Shown here in pieces: positions 1-9,661 of a DNA stretch of 64,000 nt. Made by a program: the position numbers and the translations under genes. The stretch is from Micromonospora echinospora (lineage in GTDB: Bacteria > Actinomycetota > Actinomycetes > Mycobacteriales > Micromonosporaceae), in contig NZ_JACHJC010000001.1 of the NCBI RefSeq assembly GCF_014203425.1, positions 744,001 to 808,000 on the forward strand. The letters run 5' to 3'. The notes under the pieces are model-generated. The model saw only the letters and a program-made list of their open reading frames with translations, ran no database searches and was not told the DNA's origin. Position 1 is the first letter of the stretch, and each line of letters opens with the position of its first letter.

Positions 1-75
1 CCTCGTCCGGTTCCACCGCCGAGCCGACGTCACTCGCCGGCCGTTAGGGAGCGCGGTCTCGCGCCCGCACCCCTC

Positions 76-545
76 ATGATCGACACCACCCCGGCGTAGT
101 GGTGCAGTCCCGACCGGCCCGATACAGCCACTTCGCCGAGATGGTGTCGATCAACGAGGTTGTGGGTCTTCCCGGGACATGCCCCTGCCATTGCGGCGGG
201 GTGGTCCGGAGCGCGCAGACCACATGATCGACGCCATTACGCCGTGGTGGTGCGGTTCCGGCGGGCCCGATGCCGCCACCTCCCCGAGATGGTGGATCAA
301 CGAGGGGGAGGCCGGACAGGGCAGGCGCATGATCGACACCATTACGGCGTGGTGGTGTGGTCACGGCCGGCTTGAGGCAGCCACTTCGGGGAAGTGGTGG
401 ATCAACGCGGTCCGGGGGCATGCCCTCACGTCGGGCGGGGTGATCCGGCCAGCCTGCATGATCGACACCACTTCGGCGAAGTGGCTGGATCAGACCGGTT
501 GCGACCACGCCACCTCGCCGAGGTGGCGGCGAGGTGGCGGCGATC
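76..545. repeat. Cluster of four REP-like palindromic doublets
   Basis: Four elements of roughly 77-88 bp lie at about 76-153, 224-300, 329-405 and 458-545. Each opens with ATGATCGACRCCA followed by a small hairpin and closes with a second hairpin in the opposite orientation ending in a form of TGGTGTCGATCAA. The inner hairpins have arms such as CCACTTC/GAAGTGG (381-397, 468-484) and CCACCTCG/CGAGGTGG (510-526). A lone half-related stem lies near 188-205. The paired inverted hairpins resemble BIME or REP doublets. No coding capacity is convincing here. Bases 1-75 show nothing I can assign. Confidence 0.75.
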
Positions 546-561
546 ATGCGGGCGCGACTGC

Positions 562-1788
562 CTAGGCCGGGTCGTCGGTCAGGCGGTGGCGGTTCGCCTC
601 GATCCAGGCGTTGAGCGCCTCCGGGTCGTCCGGATCCACGCCGTCCGCCATGAGCTGGGCCACCGCCGCGGTAGCCGGACTGCGCCGCTCGCCGGTGCTG
701 TAGAGCCGCGCGAACTCCGGGACCATCTCGGTGATCGCCTCGTCCGTCCGGGCGGCGGCCGGCTGCGACAGCCCGCGCTGCCGGGCCGCGTACGCCGCCC
801 AGGCGCGCAGCACCCGGGGCAGCATGGCCGCGTCGTCCATGTCCAGCACGGCCCGCCGGTGCACCCAGTCGAGCAGGAACAGCTCGGCGACCATCGGGCT
901 CCACCGCATCGGGTCGGCGTCCGGGAAGCTGGCCGCGTGGTCGAGCAGCAGGCCGAGGCAGAAGTGCAGCGAGGCCAGCTCGCCGTCGGCCACCTCGGGC
1001 AGGCCGAACCGGGCCGCCTCGGGCGAGTCGAGGAACGCGCGTACCAGACGGGTGCGCTCCTCGTCGGTGGGCGGCGGCACGACAGCCGGCCCGGCCGGCG
1101 GGGTCGGCCCGGGCAGTACGGCCAGCCGCGCGCCCACGAGCGCCCGGTCGGTGGCCAGTGAGCCCTGCGCGGGCAGCTCGGTGAGATCGTCGGTGACCGC
1201 CAGGTGGCGGCTCACCTCGGCGTGCATCCGGGCCGGGTCCTCGGTACGGAACCAGGTGAACTCGTCCTCGGTGCAGATCTCCCGGGCCTGCTCCACGATC
1301 CGGGCCGCCGGGCCGCCGACGAAGACGTCCTTGGTGATGCCGATGTTGTGGTCGACCAGCGCCACCAGCGCGTGCTCCGGCCCGCCCTGCTCCTCGTCGT
1401 CGTAGGCGAACGTGGCGAGGTAGGACGTCTGGTCGCCGTACACGTCGCCGTACGCCCAGGCGCCCGTGACGTGCACCCGGCCGAGCTGGGCGGTCCACGT
1501 CGGGGCGTACGCGCCGGGTCGGACCCGGGCGGCGCCCTCGGCGTCGGGCACCAGGGCGGCGAAGACGGCGCGCAGGGTGGTCGCGGCGGCGCTGCGCCGC
1601 CGGGACGTGGCGGCGAGGAAGCCGGTGACGAACTCGCGGACGGCCTGTTCCCGGTCGTGTTCCGCGACGGCGTAGACGCTGCCCAGCAACGCGGCGCCGA
1701 GCATCTCCGCGTCCAGGGCCGAGTCGAGCCTCGTCACGTCGCGCGCGGCGTGCAGCACCGCGTCGTAGGGGGTCTGTGGCGTGGCCAT
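562..1788 (-). CDS. Hypothetical protein, actinobacterial
   Basis: A 408-residue protein that I do not recognise. It has no signal peptide, membrane segment or known catalytic motif that I can see. It looks alpha-helical and acidic, with two halves separated near residue 225 by a proline-rich linker (GPTPPAGPAVVPPP). ATG start at 1786-1788. It is followed closely on the same strand, upstream, by a dynamin-like GTPase gene, but the gap of about 50 bases gives no clear operon signal. Downstream it runs into the REP-like cluster, which may serve as a transcription boundary. The reading frame has normal high-GC codon bias, supporting a real gene of unknown function. Confidence 0.75.
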   Translation of the reverse strand: MATPQTPYDAVLHAARDVTRLDSALDAEMLGAALLGSVYAVAEHDREQAVREFVTGFLAATSRRRSAAATTLRAVFAALVPDAEGAARVRPGAYAPTWTAQLGRVHVTGAWAYGDVYGDQTSYLATFAYDDEEQGGPEHALVALVDHNIGITKDVFVGGPAARIVEQAREICTEDEFTWFRTEDPARMHAEVSRHLAVTDDLTELPAQGSLATDRALVGARLAVLPGPTPPAGPAVVPPPTDEERTRLVRAFLDSPEAARFGLPEVADGELASLHFCLGLLLDHAASFPDADPMRWSPMVAELFLLDWVHRRAVLDMDDAAMLPRVLRAWAAYAARQRGLSQPAAARTDEAITEMVPEFARLYSTGERRSPATAAVAQLMADGVDPDDPEALNAWIEANRHRLTDDPA

Positions 1789-1840
1789 GCATCGACCCTA
1801 CGCCGCGCGAGCCGCCCCCACACCGGTCAGCACGCCGGGT

Positions 1841-3520
1841 TCAGCGCCGCCCGGCCTCGCGCAGCGCGTCCCGGCCCGTGCCGTAGCGGGTCAGCACCGC
1901 CCACACCGGGTCCAGCACGTACTTCTCGCCGACGCTGCCCACCGAGGTGAGCAGGCGTCGCTCGGCCCGCGCCCGGGCCCGCCGGGCCGCCCATCCGACC
2001 ACCGGCCGGGTCAGCGCCGCGATCAGCAGCCCGGCCAGCAGGCCACCGAGCAGCAGGACGGTGGGCCATGGCACCACGCCGAGCGTCGGGTGTTCCAGCG
2101 GCGGCAGGCCGAGCAGGCGCACCGCGTACCCGAGGAGCAGCCAGAGCAGGCCGGCCAGCGCGGTGAGGGTGACCACCCACTGGAGCACGCCGACCACCCG
2201 CCACCAGGCCGGCCGGCGGTCCATGCCCAGGTCGGTCGCGGCGACCGCGTGGTCGAGCGCGCCCGGCAGGTCGGCCTGCCGGGACCGGGCCGCGGCGGTC
2301 ACCGCGGCCGGCCACGGCGTCGGCAGACCGGCGCCGTGCCGGTCGGCCACCGCGCGGATCGCCAGCGTCAGCGACGAGCGCTGCGCGGCCGTCGGATCGG
2401 GTACGGAGGTGGCCGCGACCAGGCTCTCCCCCGGCGCGTCCGGGTCCCGCCCGGGCAGGTGCAACCGGCGCAGCGGGTCCGGTCGCAGCTTGCGCCAGCT
2501 CCGCAGCAGCGGCCAGCCGGTGTTGCTGACGGCCCGGTGCCGGTACGCACCCTCGACCGCCTGAGCCACAGTCGGCACCCCGGCCGCCCCGGCCAGCGCC
2601 CGGGTCAGCTCCTGCGCCGAGGCGTCACCGGGCCTGGTGCTCGGCGGTTCCGGCCCGACGAGCGGTTCGAGATCGGCCACCACGGCGTCCACGTCGCCGG
2701 AGAGCCGGCGCAGGGCGGCCTGCCGTTCGGCGACCGTACGCTCCAGCTCGGCCCGCAGGCCGCTGAGCCCGTTTGGGTCCACCGCTACCGTCGGCAGCAA
2801 CGGCACCCCGCCCAGCCCGTCCTCGTCGAGCAGCCGGCGCAGGTCGTCGAGGACCTTGGGCAGCTCGGTCGGGTGCAGCCGGTCGGCCTGGTTGAGCACC
2901 ACGACCGTGACGTCCTTGTGCCTGTGGAATTCGCGCAGGTAGCTGGTGTGGATCACGCGGTCCGCGTATTTCTGTGGGTCGACCACCCAGACCACCAGGT
3001 CGACCAGGCCCAGCAGACGGTCCACCTCCAGCCGGTGGCCGTGCTGCACCGAGTCGAAGTCGGGCAGGTCGAGCAGGACGAGGCCGTGCAGCATCGACTC
3101 GTCGTCGCCGTCCAGCGGGCTCTCCCGGACGAACCGGTGCCGGGGCAGCACGCCGATCCAGTCGAGCAGCCGGACCGCGCCGTCCAGCGGACCCCACACG
3201 CAGGCGTGCGCGACGCCGGTGGTCGGCCGGCGCACCCCGACCGGGGAGAGGTCGAGCCGGGCCAGCGAGTTGAACAGGCTCGACTTGCCGCTGCCGGTCG
3301 CGCCGGCCAGCGCCACCACCGTGTGCCGCCCGGAGAGGGCGAGCCGGTCACCGGCCCGCTCGACCACCGTGTGTGCGGCGACCAACTGGGCGTCGGGCAC
3401 GTCACCGTCCACCGCGCTCAGGAACCGCTGGATCGCCTGGAGGCGCTCGATCAGCACGTCCGGGTCGACCCGCTGCTCGCTGCGCAGCGCGTCACGCATC
3501 CGTCCGACGACGTTGCTCAC
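1841..3520 (-). CDS. YfjP/dynamin-type membrane GTPase, DynB-like
   Basis: A 559-residue GTPase. The G1 P-loop GATGSGKSS lies near residues 73-81, with G3 (LLDLPDFDS) and G4 (LNQAD) following in order. The C-terminal third holds at least two strong hydrophobic segments separated by a short loop, then an Arg-rich cytosolic tail, so it is probably an integral membrane protein. GTG start (3518-3520). The next gene upstream on the same strand is a second dynamin-like GTPase. This tandem arrangement of a soluble and a membrane-spanning partner matches the Streptomyces DynA/DynB pair that acts at division septa. Equating the two is inference from architecture; orthology was not tested. Confidence 0.8.
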   Translation of the reverse strand: MSNVVGRMRDALRSEQRVDPDVLIERLQAIQRFLSAVDGDVPDAQLVAAHTVVERAGDRLALSGRHTVVALAGATGSGKSSLFNSLARLDLSPVGVRRPTTGVAHACVWGPLDGAVRLLDWIGVLPRHRFVRESPLDGDDESMLHGLVLLDLPDFDSVQHGHRLEVDRLLGLVDLVVWVVDPQKYADRVIHTSYLREFHRHKDVTVVVLNQADRLHPTELPKVLDDLRRLLDEDGLGGVPLLPTVAVDPNGLSGLRAELERTVAERQAALRRLSGDVDAVVADLEPLVGPEPPSTRPGDASAQELTRALAGAAGVPTVAQAVEGAYRHRAVSNTGWPLLRSWRKLRPDPLRRLHLPGRDPDAPGESLVAATSVPDPTAAQRSSLTLAIRAVADRHGAGLPTPWPAAVTAAARSRQADLPGALDHAVAATDLGMDRRPAWWRVVGVLQWVVTLTALAGLLWLLLGYAVRLLGLPPLEHPTLGVVPWPTVLLLGGLLAGLLIAALTRPVVGWAARRARARAERRLLTSVGSVGEKYVLDPVWAVLTRYGTGRDALREAGRR

Positions 3521-3699
3521 GGTGCCTTCCTCGTTCGTGACTGCGGGGCTCGCAGGACCGGCTCACTCCTCGCGCTCACGGTGCCTTCCTTGCTCGCGGC
3601 TGCGGGGCTCGCAGGACCGGCTCACTCCTCGCGCTCACGGTGCCTTCCTTGCTCGCGGCTGCGGGGCTCGCAGGACCGGCTCACTCCTCGCGCTCACGG
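3516..3699. repeat. 59-bp tandem repeat between two GTPase genes
   Basis: A 59-bp unit beginning CTGCGGGGCTCGCAGGACC starts at 3541, 3600 and 3659. The first two units are nearly identical and the third is cut off at the 3' end of the upstream GTPase gene. A partial unit (CTCACGGTGCCTTCC) precedes the first, overlapping the start of the downstream gene. On the minus strand the repeat lies between the stop of one GTPase and the GTG start of the other, so it forms the whole intergenic spacer. No hairpin terminator is evident. Confidence 0.85.
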
Positions 3700-5511
3700 G
3701 CGACCGCCCTGCTCGGTGGCCGGGAACAGGCCGCTGCGGTGCCGGGCCCGCTCGACCTCCAGAGCGGCCCAGCGCAGCGCCGCGCCGGCGTTGTCGGCCG
3801 GGCGTTCGGCCTCGGTGCGGGCCAGGAAGCGCTCGGCCTCCTCGGCCATCAGCTTGCCGACCCGGTCGAGCAGGTCGACGCGGGCCTTGCGGGACAGGTT
3901 CCGCACCGCCTGGTCGCCGAAGATCGCCTGGAGCACTGTCTGCCCGGCGACCGCGGTGCCGGTGCCGGCCGCGACCTCCAGCCCGGTGGGGATGAACGCG
4001 GTGGAGGCGAACACGCCGATCATGACGACGAGGCCGGTGGCGTTCACCGCGTACGCCGCAGTGCGGGCCACGAAGCGCCGGTCGCCGCCCTCGACCCGGA
4101 CCAGCTCCAGCACACCGCGCTGCCAGTCGCGGACCAGCTGCTCGGCCCGCTGCGGCAGGTCGGCCGAGGCGTGGGCCAGGTCCGGCTCCAGCAGCGCCGC
4201 GCCGGCCGGGTGCGCCTTCCAACCGGTGTACGCGTTCTCCGCCGCCTCGTCGGCCACCCCGCGCAGCAGCGTGACGAGCTGCGACTCGATCGCGGTACGC
4301 AGTTCCGCGGCGGGCGCGGGCCGCCCGGTGACCGCCGCGACGACCCGGTCCCGCAGCCGGCCGATCCGTGCCTCCAGGCCCCGGAAGAACTCGCCGGTGC
4401 CGATGAACTCCTGCCAGCGGGCCAGAACCTCGCCGCGCAGCAGCCGGCCGTCCCTGAGCCCCTGGTCGACTGTCCGTTCCGCGCCCCGGTACGCGGCCCG
4501 TACCCGCTCGTCCAGCGCGTCGGCGGCGGTGCACTGCTCGTCGGCGGCCTCGGCGAGCGCCTCCACCACCGGGTGCAGCGCGGCCAGCGCGCCGTCGAGC
4601 GTCTGCCGGACCACCGCGGCGCGGGCGTCGGCGTCGGCGGCGAGCCGGGTGAACCAGTCGCTGAGCGGCGCGGTGATCCGGTCCGGCAGCAGCCCCTGCC
4701 CGTCCACCCAGGTCTCCGGCAGGACGAACAGCGGCGCCGCGCCCAGTTCCTGCTCGGCGAGCATCTCGGACAGGTGGGCGGCGACCTCGTCGGCTGCCTC
4801 CGGGGGTACCCGGTCCAGCACCATCGCCACCGCCGTGCCCCGGGCGCGGGCGCTGCGCAGCAGCTCCCAGGGGACGGCGTCGGCGTACCGGGCGGCGGTG
4901 GTGACGAACAGCCAGAGGTCGGCGGCGGCGAGCAGCTGCCCGGCGAGCGCCCGGTTGGCGTCGACCACGGAGTCGATGTCGGGCGCGTCGAGGAAGGCCA
5001 GGCCGGGCGGGAGCGCCGGGGCGGTGACCAGGTGCAGGGTGCCCGGCTGCTCGCTCGGCTCGGTGGTACGGGTCAGGCCGGGCAGCAGCTCGCCCCGTCG
5101 GAACCAGGACGCGTCGCTGGGACTGCACACCAGCACCGGTGAGCGGGTGGTCGGGCGGAGCACCCCGGCCGCGCTGACCCGTGCCTGGACCAGGCTGTTG
5201 ACGAGCGTCGACTTGCCCGCGCCGGTGGAGCCGCCGACGACCACCAGGAGCGGGGCGTCGAGCCGGGCCAGGCGGGGAAGCAGGTAGTCGTCGAGCTGGT
5301 CGGTGAGGCTCGTGGCGGCGTGCCGGGCCGGCTCGGCCGAGGGGAGGGCGAGCGGGAAGCGGGCCGTGCCGATCGCCGACCGCAGGCCGGTGAGCGCGGC
5401 GGGCAGGCCCTCCGCGGCTTGCGCAGGCTGGTCGGCGCCGGTGGTGGCTCCGGTGCGGGCTGCGACGGCGGGCGCGCCGGCACTGGTGGCGGAATCGCCA
5501 TGCGTCGTCAC
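3694..5511 (-). CDS. Dynamin-family GTPase, DynA-like
   Basis: A dynamin-like GTPase of about 605 residues from the GTG at 5511. G1 is GGSTGAGKST, G3 is FLDAPDIDSV and G4 is the degenerate VLDRVP. The body is largely helical, with one hydrophobic stretch near the C-terminus (GLVVMIGVFASTAFIPTG) that could dip into membrane. The frame stays open to 5637, but that longer start would overlap the HspR operator and the dnaK promoter region, so I prefer 5511. It lies upstream of the DynB-like gene across a tandem-repeat spacer and is divergent from dnaK. A role in membrane remodelling or septation is family-based inference. Confidence 0.78.
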   Translation of the reverse strand: MTTHGDSATSAGAPAVAARTGATTGADQPAQAAEGLPAALTGLRSAIGTARFPLALPSAEPARHAATSLTDQLDDYLLPRLARLDAPLLVVVGGSTGAGKSTLVNSLVQARVSAAGVLRPTTRSPVLVCSPSDASWFRRGELLPGLTRTTEPSEQPGTLHLVTAPALPPGLAFLDAPDIDSVVDANRALAGQLLAAADLWLFVTTAARYADAVPWELLRSARARGTAVAMVLDRVPPEAADEVAAHLSEMLAEQELGAAPLFVLPETWVDGQGLLPDRITAPLSDWFTRLAADADARAAVVRQTLDGALAALHPVVEALAEAADEQCTAADALDERVRAAYRGAERTVDQGLRDGRLLRGEVLARWQEFIGTGEFFRGLEARIGRLRDRVVAAVTGRPAPAAELRTAIESQLVTLLRGVADEAAENAYTGWKAHPAGAALLEPDLAHASADLPQRAEQLVRDWQRGVLELVRVEGGDRRFVARTAAYAVNATGLVVMIGVFASTAFIPTGLEVAAGTGTAVAGQTVLQAIFGDQAVRNLSRKARVDLLDRVGKLMAEEAERFLARTEAERPADNAGAALRWAALEVERARHRSGLFPATEQGGRP

Positions 5512-5621
5512 CGCTAAAGCGTGCCCGACCGACGCAAGGTAAGACAACCGGGCAGTAGTAACGGTCGGGTTGCGCCGGGTCCGCTCAACCTCGACTTGCG
5601 GATTGGCGATGGCGTGGCAGT

Positions 5622-5642
5622 ATTGAGTCAAGTTCACTCAAC
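5622..5642. promoter_or_regulatory. HAIR-type HspR operator upstream of dnaK
   Basis: ATTGAGT, a 7-base spacer and ACTCAAC. This matches the HAIR consensus CTTGAGT-N7-ACTCAAG at 12 of 14 arm positions with exact spacing. It lies about 80 bases before the dnaK start, and hspR is the last chaperone gene of the operon. HspR/DnaK autorepression through HAIR is established in Streptomyces and Mycobacterium. Confidence 0.88.
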
Positions 5643-5721
5643 TTGTGGTGCGACCGCTTCCGGGCGGTCCCCCGGGCAGGCCGTCTGACCTGCTCACCCG
5701 TTACGAAGCGAGGAAGCGAAC

Positions 5722-7587
5722 ATGGCACGTGCGGTCGGCATCGACCTCGGCACGACGAACTCCTGCGTCAGCGTTCTCGAGGGCGGTGAGCCCACCGTCA
5801 TCGCCAACGCAGAGGGCTCGCGTACGACTCCCTCGATCGTCGCGTTCGCCCGCAACGGCGAGGTGCTCGTCGGTGAGGTCGCCAAGCGCCAGGCGGTGAC
5901 CAACCCCGACCGGACCATTCGCTCGGTCAAGCGGGAGATCGGCACCAACTGGACCGTCGACATCGACGGCAAGAAGTACACCCCGCAGGAGATCTCGGCC
6001 CGCACGCTGATGAAGCTGAAGCGGGACGCCGAGGCATACCTGGGCGAGCAGATCACCGACGCCGTGATCACCGTCCCGGCCTACTTCAACGACGGACAGC
6101 GCCAGGCCACCAAGGAGGCCGGTGAGATCGCCGGCTTCAACGTGCTGCGGATCGTGAACGAGCCGACCGCGGCCGCCCTGGCGTACGGCCTGGACAAGGG
6201 TTCCAAGGAGCAGACCGTCCTGGTCTTCGACCTCGGTGGCGGCACCTTCGACGTGTCGCTGCTGGAGCTGGCCGAGGGCGTGGTGGAGGTCAAGTCCACC
6301 AGCGGTGACAACCAGCTCGGCGGTGACGACTGGGACCAGCGCATCATCGACCATCTGGTGAAGACGTTCCGCGGCGAGCACGGCATCGACCTCTCGCAGG
6401 ACAAGATGGCGTTGCAGCGGCTCAAGGAGGCGGCCGAGAAGGCCAAGATCGAGCTGTCCGCCGCCACCACCAGCAACATCAACCTGCCGTACATCACCGC
6501 CGGTTCGGCCGGCCCGCTGCACCTCGACGTGACGCTGAGCCGCGCCGAGTTCCAGCGCATGACGCAGGACCTGCTGGACCGCTGCAAGGGCCCGTTCGAG
6601 CAGGCCGTCAAGGACGCCGGGATCAAAATCTCCGACGTCGACCACGTCATCCTGGTCGGCGGCTCGACCCGGATGCCGGCCGTCACCGACCTGGTCAAGC
6701 AGCTCACCGGCCGTGACCCGAACAAGGGCGTCAACCCGGACGAGGTCGTCGCCGTCGGCGCCGCGCTCCAGGCCGGTGTGCTCAAGGGTGAGGTCAAGGA
6801 CGTCCTGCTGCTCGACGTGACCCCGCTGAGCCTGGGCATCGAGACCAAGGGCGGCATCTTCACCAAGCTCATCGAACGCAACACCACCATCCCGACCAAG
6901 CGCTCCGAGGTCTTCACCACGGCCGACGACAACCAGCCGTCGGTGCTGATCCAGGTGTTCCAGGGCGAGCGGGAGATCGCCGCCTACAACAAGAAGCTCG
7001 GCACCTTCGAGCTGACCGGCCTCCCGCCGGCCCCGCGCGGCGTGCCGCAGATCGAGGTCACGTTCGACATCGACGCCAACGGCATCGTGAACGTGCACGC
7101 CAAGGACCTGGGCACCGGCAAGGAGCAGAAGATGACGATCACCGGCGGCTCCTCGCTGCCGAAGGACGACATCGAGCGGATGCGCCGGGACGCCGAGGAG
7201 CACGCCGACGAGGACAAGCGCCGCCGCGAGGAGGCCGAGACCCGCAACGTGGCCGAGGCGCTCCAGTGGCAGACCGAGAAGTTCCTCGCCGAGAGCGGCG
7301 ACAAGCTGCCCAGCGAGAACCGTGACCAGCTCAACGAGGCACTCGGCGAGCTGCGCAGCGCGCTCGGCGGCCAGGACATCGAGAAGATCAAGTCCGCGCA
7401 CGAGAAGCTGGCACAGGTCTCCCAGCAGGCCGGCTCGCTGCTCTACGCCCAGCAGCAGGAGGGCGAGCAGGCCGCGCCGGGCGGCGCGGCCGGGCCGGGC
7501 GCCGGCGCGGGTGCGGCCGGTGGCCCGAAGGCCGGTGGCGACGACGACGTGGTCGACGCGGAGATCGTGGACGAGGACAAGAAGTGA
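5722..7587 (+). CDS. dnaK: Hsp70 chaperone DnaK
   Basis: A 621-residue Hsp70. The N-terminal ATPase domain opens with the phosphate-1 motif [10 protein letters not shown] and contains the phosphate-2 loop ([14 protein letters not shown]) and the adenosine motif (VGGSTRMP). The interdomain linker [13 protein letters not shown] and the substrate-binding beta sandwich follow, then the helical lid. The tail is Gly/Ala-rich and ends in an acidic [19 protein letters not shown] terminus usual for actinobacterial DnaK. A GAGGAAG ribosome site precedes the ATG. First gene of dnaK-grpE-dnaJ-hspR. It binds unfolded peptides in an ATP cycle driven by DnaJ and GrpE and also serves as co-repressor with HspR. 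Confidence 0.99.
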   Translation: MARAVGIDLGTTNSCVSVLEGGEPTVIANAEGSRTTPSIVAFARNGEVLVGEVAKRQAVTNPDRTIRSVKREIGTNWTVDIDGKKYTPQEISARTLMKLKRDAEAYLGEQITDAVITVPAYFNDGQRQATKEAGEIAGFNVLRIVNEPTAAALAYGLDKGSKEQTVLVFDLGGGTFDVSLLELAEGVVEVKSTSGDNQLGGDDWDQRIIDHLVKTFRGEHGIDLSQDKMALQRLKEAAEKAKIELSAATTSNINLPYITAGSAGPLHLDVTLSRAEFQRMTQDLLDRCKGPFEQAVKDAGIKISDVDHVILVGGSTRMPAVTDLVKQLTGRDPNKGVNPDEVVAVGAALQAGVLKGEVKDVLLLDVTPLSLGIETKGGIFTKLIERNTTIPTKRSEVFTTADDNQPSVLIQVFQGEREIAAYNKKLGTFELTGLPPAPRGVPQIEVTFDIDANGIVNVHAKDLGTGKEQKMTITGGSSLPKDDIERMRRDAEEHADEDKRRREEAETRNVAEALQWQTEKFLAESGDKLPSENRDQLNEALGELRSALGGQDIEKIKSAHEKLAQVSQQAGSLLYAQQQEGEQAAPGGAAGPGAGAGAAGGPKAGGDDDVVDAEIVDEDKK

Positions 7588-7635
7588 CATCCGGTCCCGG
7601 ACACGATGCGCACGGCAGAGGGATGAGGTAACCGC

Positions 7636-8373
7636 ATGACGGACAAGCCACGTGCGGCCGACCCGGGTGCCACTGGGTCGGCGCCGGGCGCCGGCAAGCA
7701 CGCCGGCGACGAACCCCGGGTCGTCATCCGCGACAAGCGCAAGCTCGGCAAGGTGACCGAGCAGCCGGCGAACAACGTCTCGGCGGCGGACGCCGCTGCC
7801 GACGCGCCCGCCGAAGGGCTGGTCGAGGAGGCCGAGGTCGTGGTCGACGAGATCGGCGGCGAGGCCGAGGTCAACGGGCCGACGGTGGTCGACTCCCCGG
7901 CCGAGCCGAGCGGGGAGACCGAGGCGAGCGCGCCGCTCGGCGCCGAGCTGGAGTCGCTCCGTACCGACCTGGAGGAGCGCACCCGCGACCTCCAGCGGGT
8001 CACGGCGGAGTACGCCAACTACCGCAAGCGGGTCGACCGGGACCGCAACCTGGTCCAGGAGCAGGCCACCGGTGCGGTGCTCAGCGCGCTGCTGCCGATC
8101 CTGGACGACCTGGACCGGGCCCGCGAGCACGGCGATCTGGTGGGCCCGTTCGGCAGCGTGGCCGAGCAGCTCACCGGCGCGCTGGGCAAGTTCGGCCTGA
8201 CCGCCTTCGGCGAGAAGGGCGACCCGTTCGACCCGACCCGGCACGAGGCGGTGGCGCACCAGACCTCCGCCGACGTGACCGAGTCGACCTGCGTGCAGGT
8301 CATGCGCCGGGGTTACCAGCTCGGTGAGCGGCTGCTGCGGCCCGCCATGGTCGCGGTCGCGGACCCGGAGTAG
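7636..8373 (+). CDS. grpE: Nucleotide exchange factor GrpE
   Basis: A 245-residue GrpE. Residues 1 to about 95 form a long, low-complexity acidic region typical of actinobacterial forms. The coiled-coil (ELESLRTDLEERTRDLQRV) and the conserved TAEYANYRKRVDRDR segment come next. The C-terminal beta wing contains FGEKGDPFDPTRHEAV and ends VMRRGYQLGERLLRPAMVAVA, close to the family signature. It releases ADP from DnaK. It lies 48 bases after dnaK and is probably transcribed with it. The AGGGATGAGGTAACCGC leader gives a reasonable ribosome site. Confidence 0.98.
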   Translation: MTDKPRAADPGATGSAPGAGKHAGDEPRVVIRDKRKLGKVTEQPANNVSAADAAADAPAEGLVEEAEVVVDEIGGEAEVNGPTVVDSPAEPSGETEASAPLGAELESLRTDLEERTRDLQRVTAEYANYRKRVDRDRNLVQEQATGAVLSALLPILDDLDRAREHGDLVGPFGSVAEQLTGALGKFGLTAFGEKGDPFDPTRHEAVAHQTSADVTESTCVQVMRRGYQLGERLLRPAMVAVADPE

Positions 8374-8452
8374 TGCCGACCCGTGACGTCCCGCCCGCCC
8401 GCACCGGGCGGGCGGGACGGCCGGGCTTCGACCCGTGGAAGGGGGTGGACCG

Positions 8453-9637
8453 GTGAGTTCCAAGGACTGGATCGAGAAGGACTACTACGCCGCGCTGGGC
8501 GTGGAGAAGTCCGCCTCCTCGGACGAGATCAAGAAGGCGTACCGCAAGCTGGCCCGGGAGTCGCACCCGGACCACAACCCCGGTGACACCGGGGCCGAGG
8601 AGCGGTTCAAGACCGTCTCCGAGGCGTACGCGGTGCTGGGCGACGAGAAGAAGCGGCGCGAGTACGACGAGATGCGCTCGCTGTTCGGCTCGGGCGCCTT
8701 CCGGCGTAACGCCCGTGGCCCGGGCCAGCCGGGCGGCGCGCCGTTCGACGTCTCCGACCTGTTCGGCGGCGGGGCCGGCGGCGGCGACAACCGGTTCGGC
8801 GGTGGCGGTTTCACCGACCTGTTCAGCTCGATCTTCTCCGGCGGCGGCGGGGGCGGCGCGGCGCGTCCGCGCGGCCCGGCGCGTGGCCGGGACGTCGAGA
8901 CCCAGGTGGCGCTGGACTTCTCCGACGCGGTCCGCGGCGTCACGCTGCCGCTGACGCTGCGCGCGCCCGGCGTCTGCGACACCTGCCACGGCAACGGCGC
9001 GAAGCCGGGTACGCAGCCGGCGCCCTGCCCGGTCTGCCACGGCGCCGGGGTGACCACGCGCAACCAGGGGTCGTTCAGCTTCTCCGAGCCGTGCCGCAAC
9101 TGTCAGGGCGTCGGCACGATCGTCGAGGAGAAGTGCCCGGAGTGCCACGGCACCGGCGGGGTCACCAAGACCCGCACGCTCAACGTGCGCTTCCCCGCCG
9201 GGGTGGCCGACGGGCAGCGGATCCGGCTGGCCGGCCGGGGTGAGCCCGGCGAGCGGGGCGGTCCGGCGGGCGACCTGTTCGTGCAGGTGAAGGTCCGCCC
9301 GGACGAGCTGTTCGGACGCACCGGGGACGATCTGACCCTGAACGTCCCTATCACGTACGCCGAGGCGGTTCTCGGCACCGACCTGCGCGTCCCGACCCTG
9401 GACGGGACTGTGACGCTGCGGGTGCCACCGGGTACGCCGAGCGGGCGGGTGCTGCGCGCCCGCGGCATGGGCGTCGTACGCAAGGACGGCCGCGCCGGTG
9501 ACCTGCTGGTCACGCTCGACGTGGTGGTCCCGGCGAAGGTCTCGGACGAGGCGCGGGCGGCGCTGGAGACCTTCGCAGCGCAGACTCCGCCCGCCGCGCG
9601 GGAACATCTCGACGCGCGGGTACGTCGATTCAGTTGA
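8453..9637 (+). CDS. dnaJ: Co-chaperone DnaJ, type I Hsp40
   Basis: About 394 residues from the GTG at 8453, chosen because a GGAAGGGGGTGG ribosome site lies just upstream. An in-frame GTG at 8435 is less well placed. The J domain has the HPD motif (SHPDHNPG). A Gly/Phe-rich linker follows (FGGGGFTDLF and similar). Four zinc-binding CxxCxGxG repeats are intact: CDTCHGNG, CPVCHGAG, CRNCQGVG and CPECHGTG. The C-terminal substrate-binding domains close the protein. It delivers substrates to DnaK and stimulates its ATPase. Third gene of the heat-shock operon, 24 bases before hspR. Confidence 0.98.
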   Translation: MSSKDWIEKDYYAALGVEKSASSDEIKKAYRKLARESHPDHNPGDTGAEERFKTVSEAYAVLGDEKKRREYDEMRSLFGSGAFRRNARGPGQPGGAPFDVSDLFGGGAGGGDNRFGGGGFTDLFSSIFSGGGGGGAARPRGPARGRDVETQVALDFSDAVRGVTLPLTLRAPGVCDTCHGNGAKPGTQPAPCPVCHGAGVTTRNQGSFSFSEPCRNCQGVGTIVEEKCPECHGTGGVTKTRTLNVRFPAGVADGQRIRLAGRGEPGERGGPAGDLFVQVKVRPDELFGRTGDDLTLNVPITYAEAVLGTDLRVPTLDGTVTLRVPPGTPSGRVLRARGMGVVRKDGRAGDLLVTLDVVVPAKVSDEARAALETFAAQTPPAAREHLDARVRRFS

Positions 9638-9661
9638 CGGCGGCAGCGGAGGTGAGCGGGC

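Noticed and set aside
76..545. CRISPR-like array
   Set aside because: Units are palindromic, alternate in orientation, vary in length and spacing, and no cas gene is present.
1781..5287. Very long open frame on the plus strand
   Set aside because: It is antisense to two well-supported GTPase genes, is rich in Arg, Pro and Ala without motifs, and is a product of the high GC content.
5701..8463. Long minus-strand frame opposite dnaK and grpE
   Set aside because: Antisense to genes with full motif support; no ribosome site or family features.
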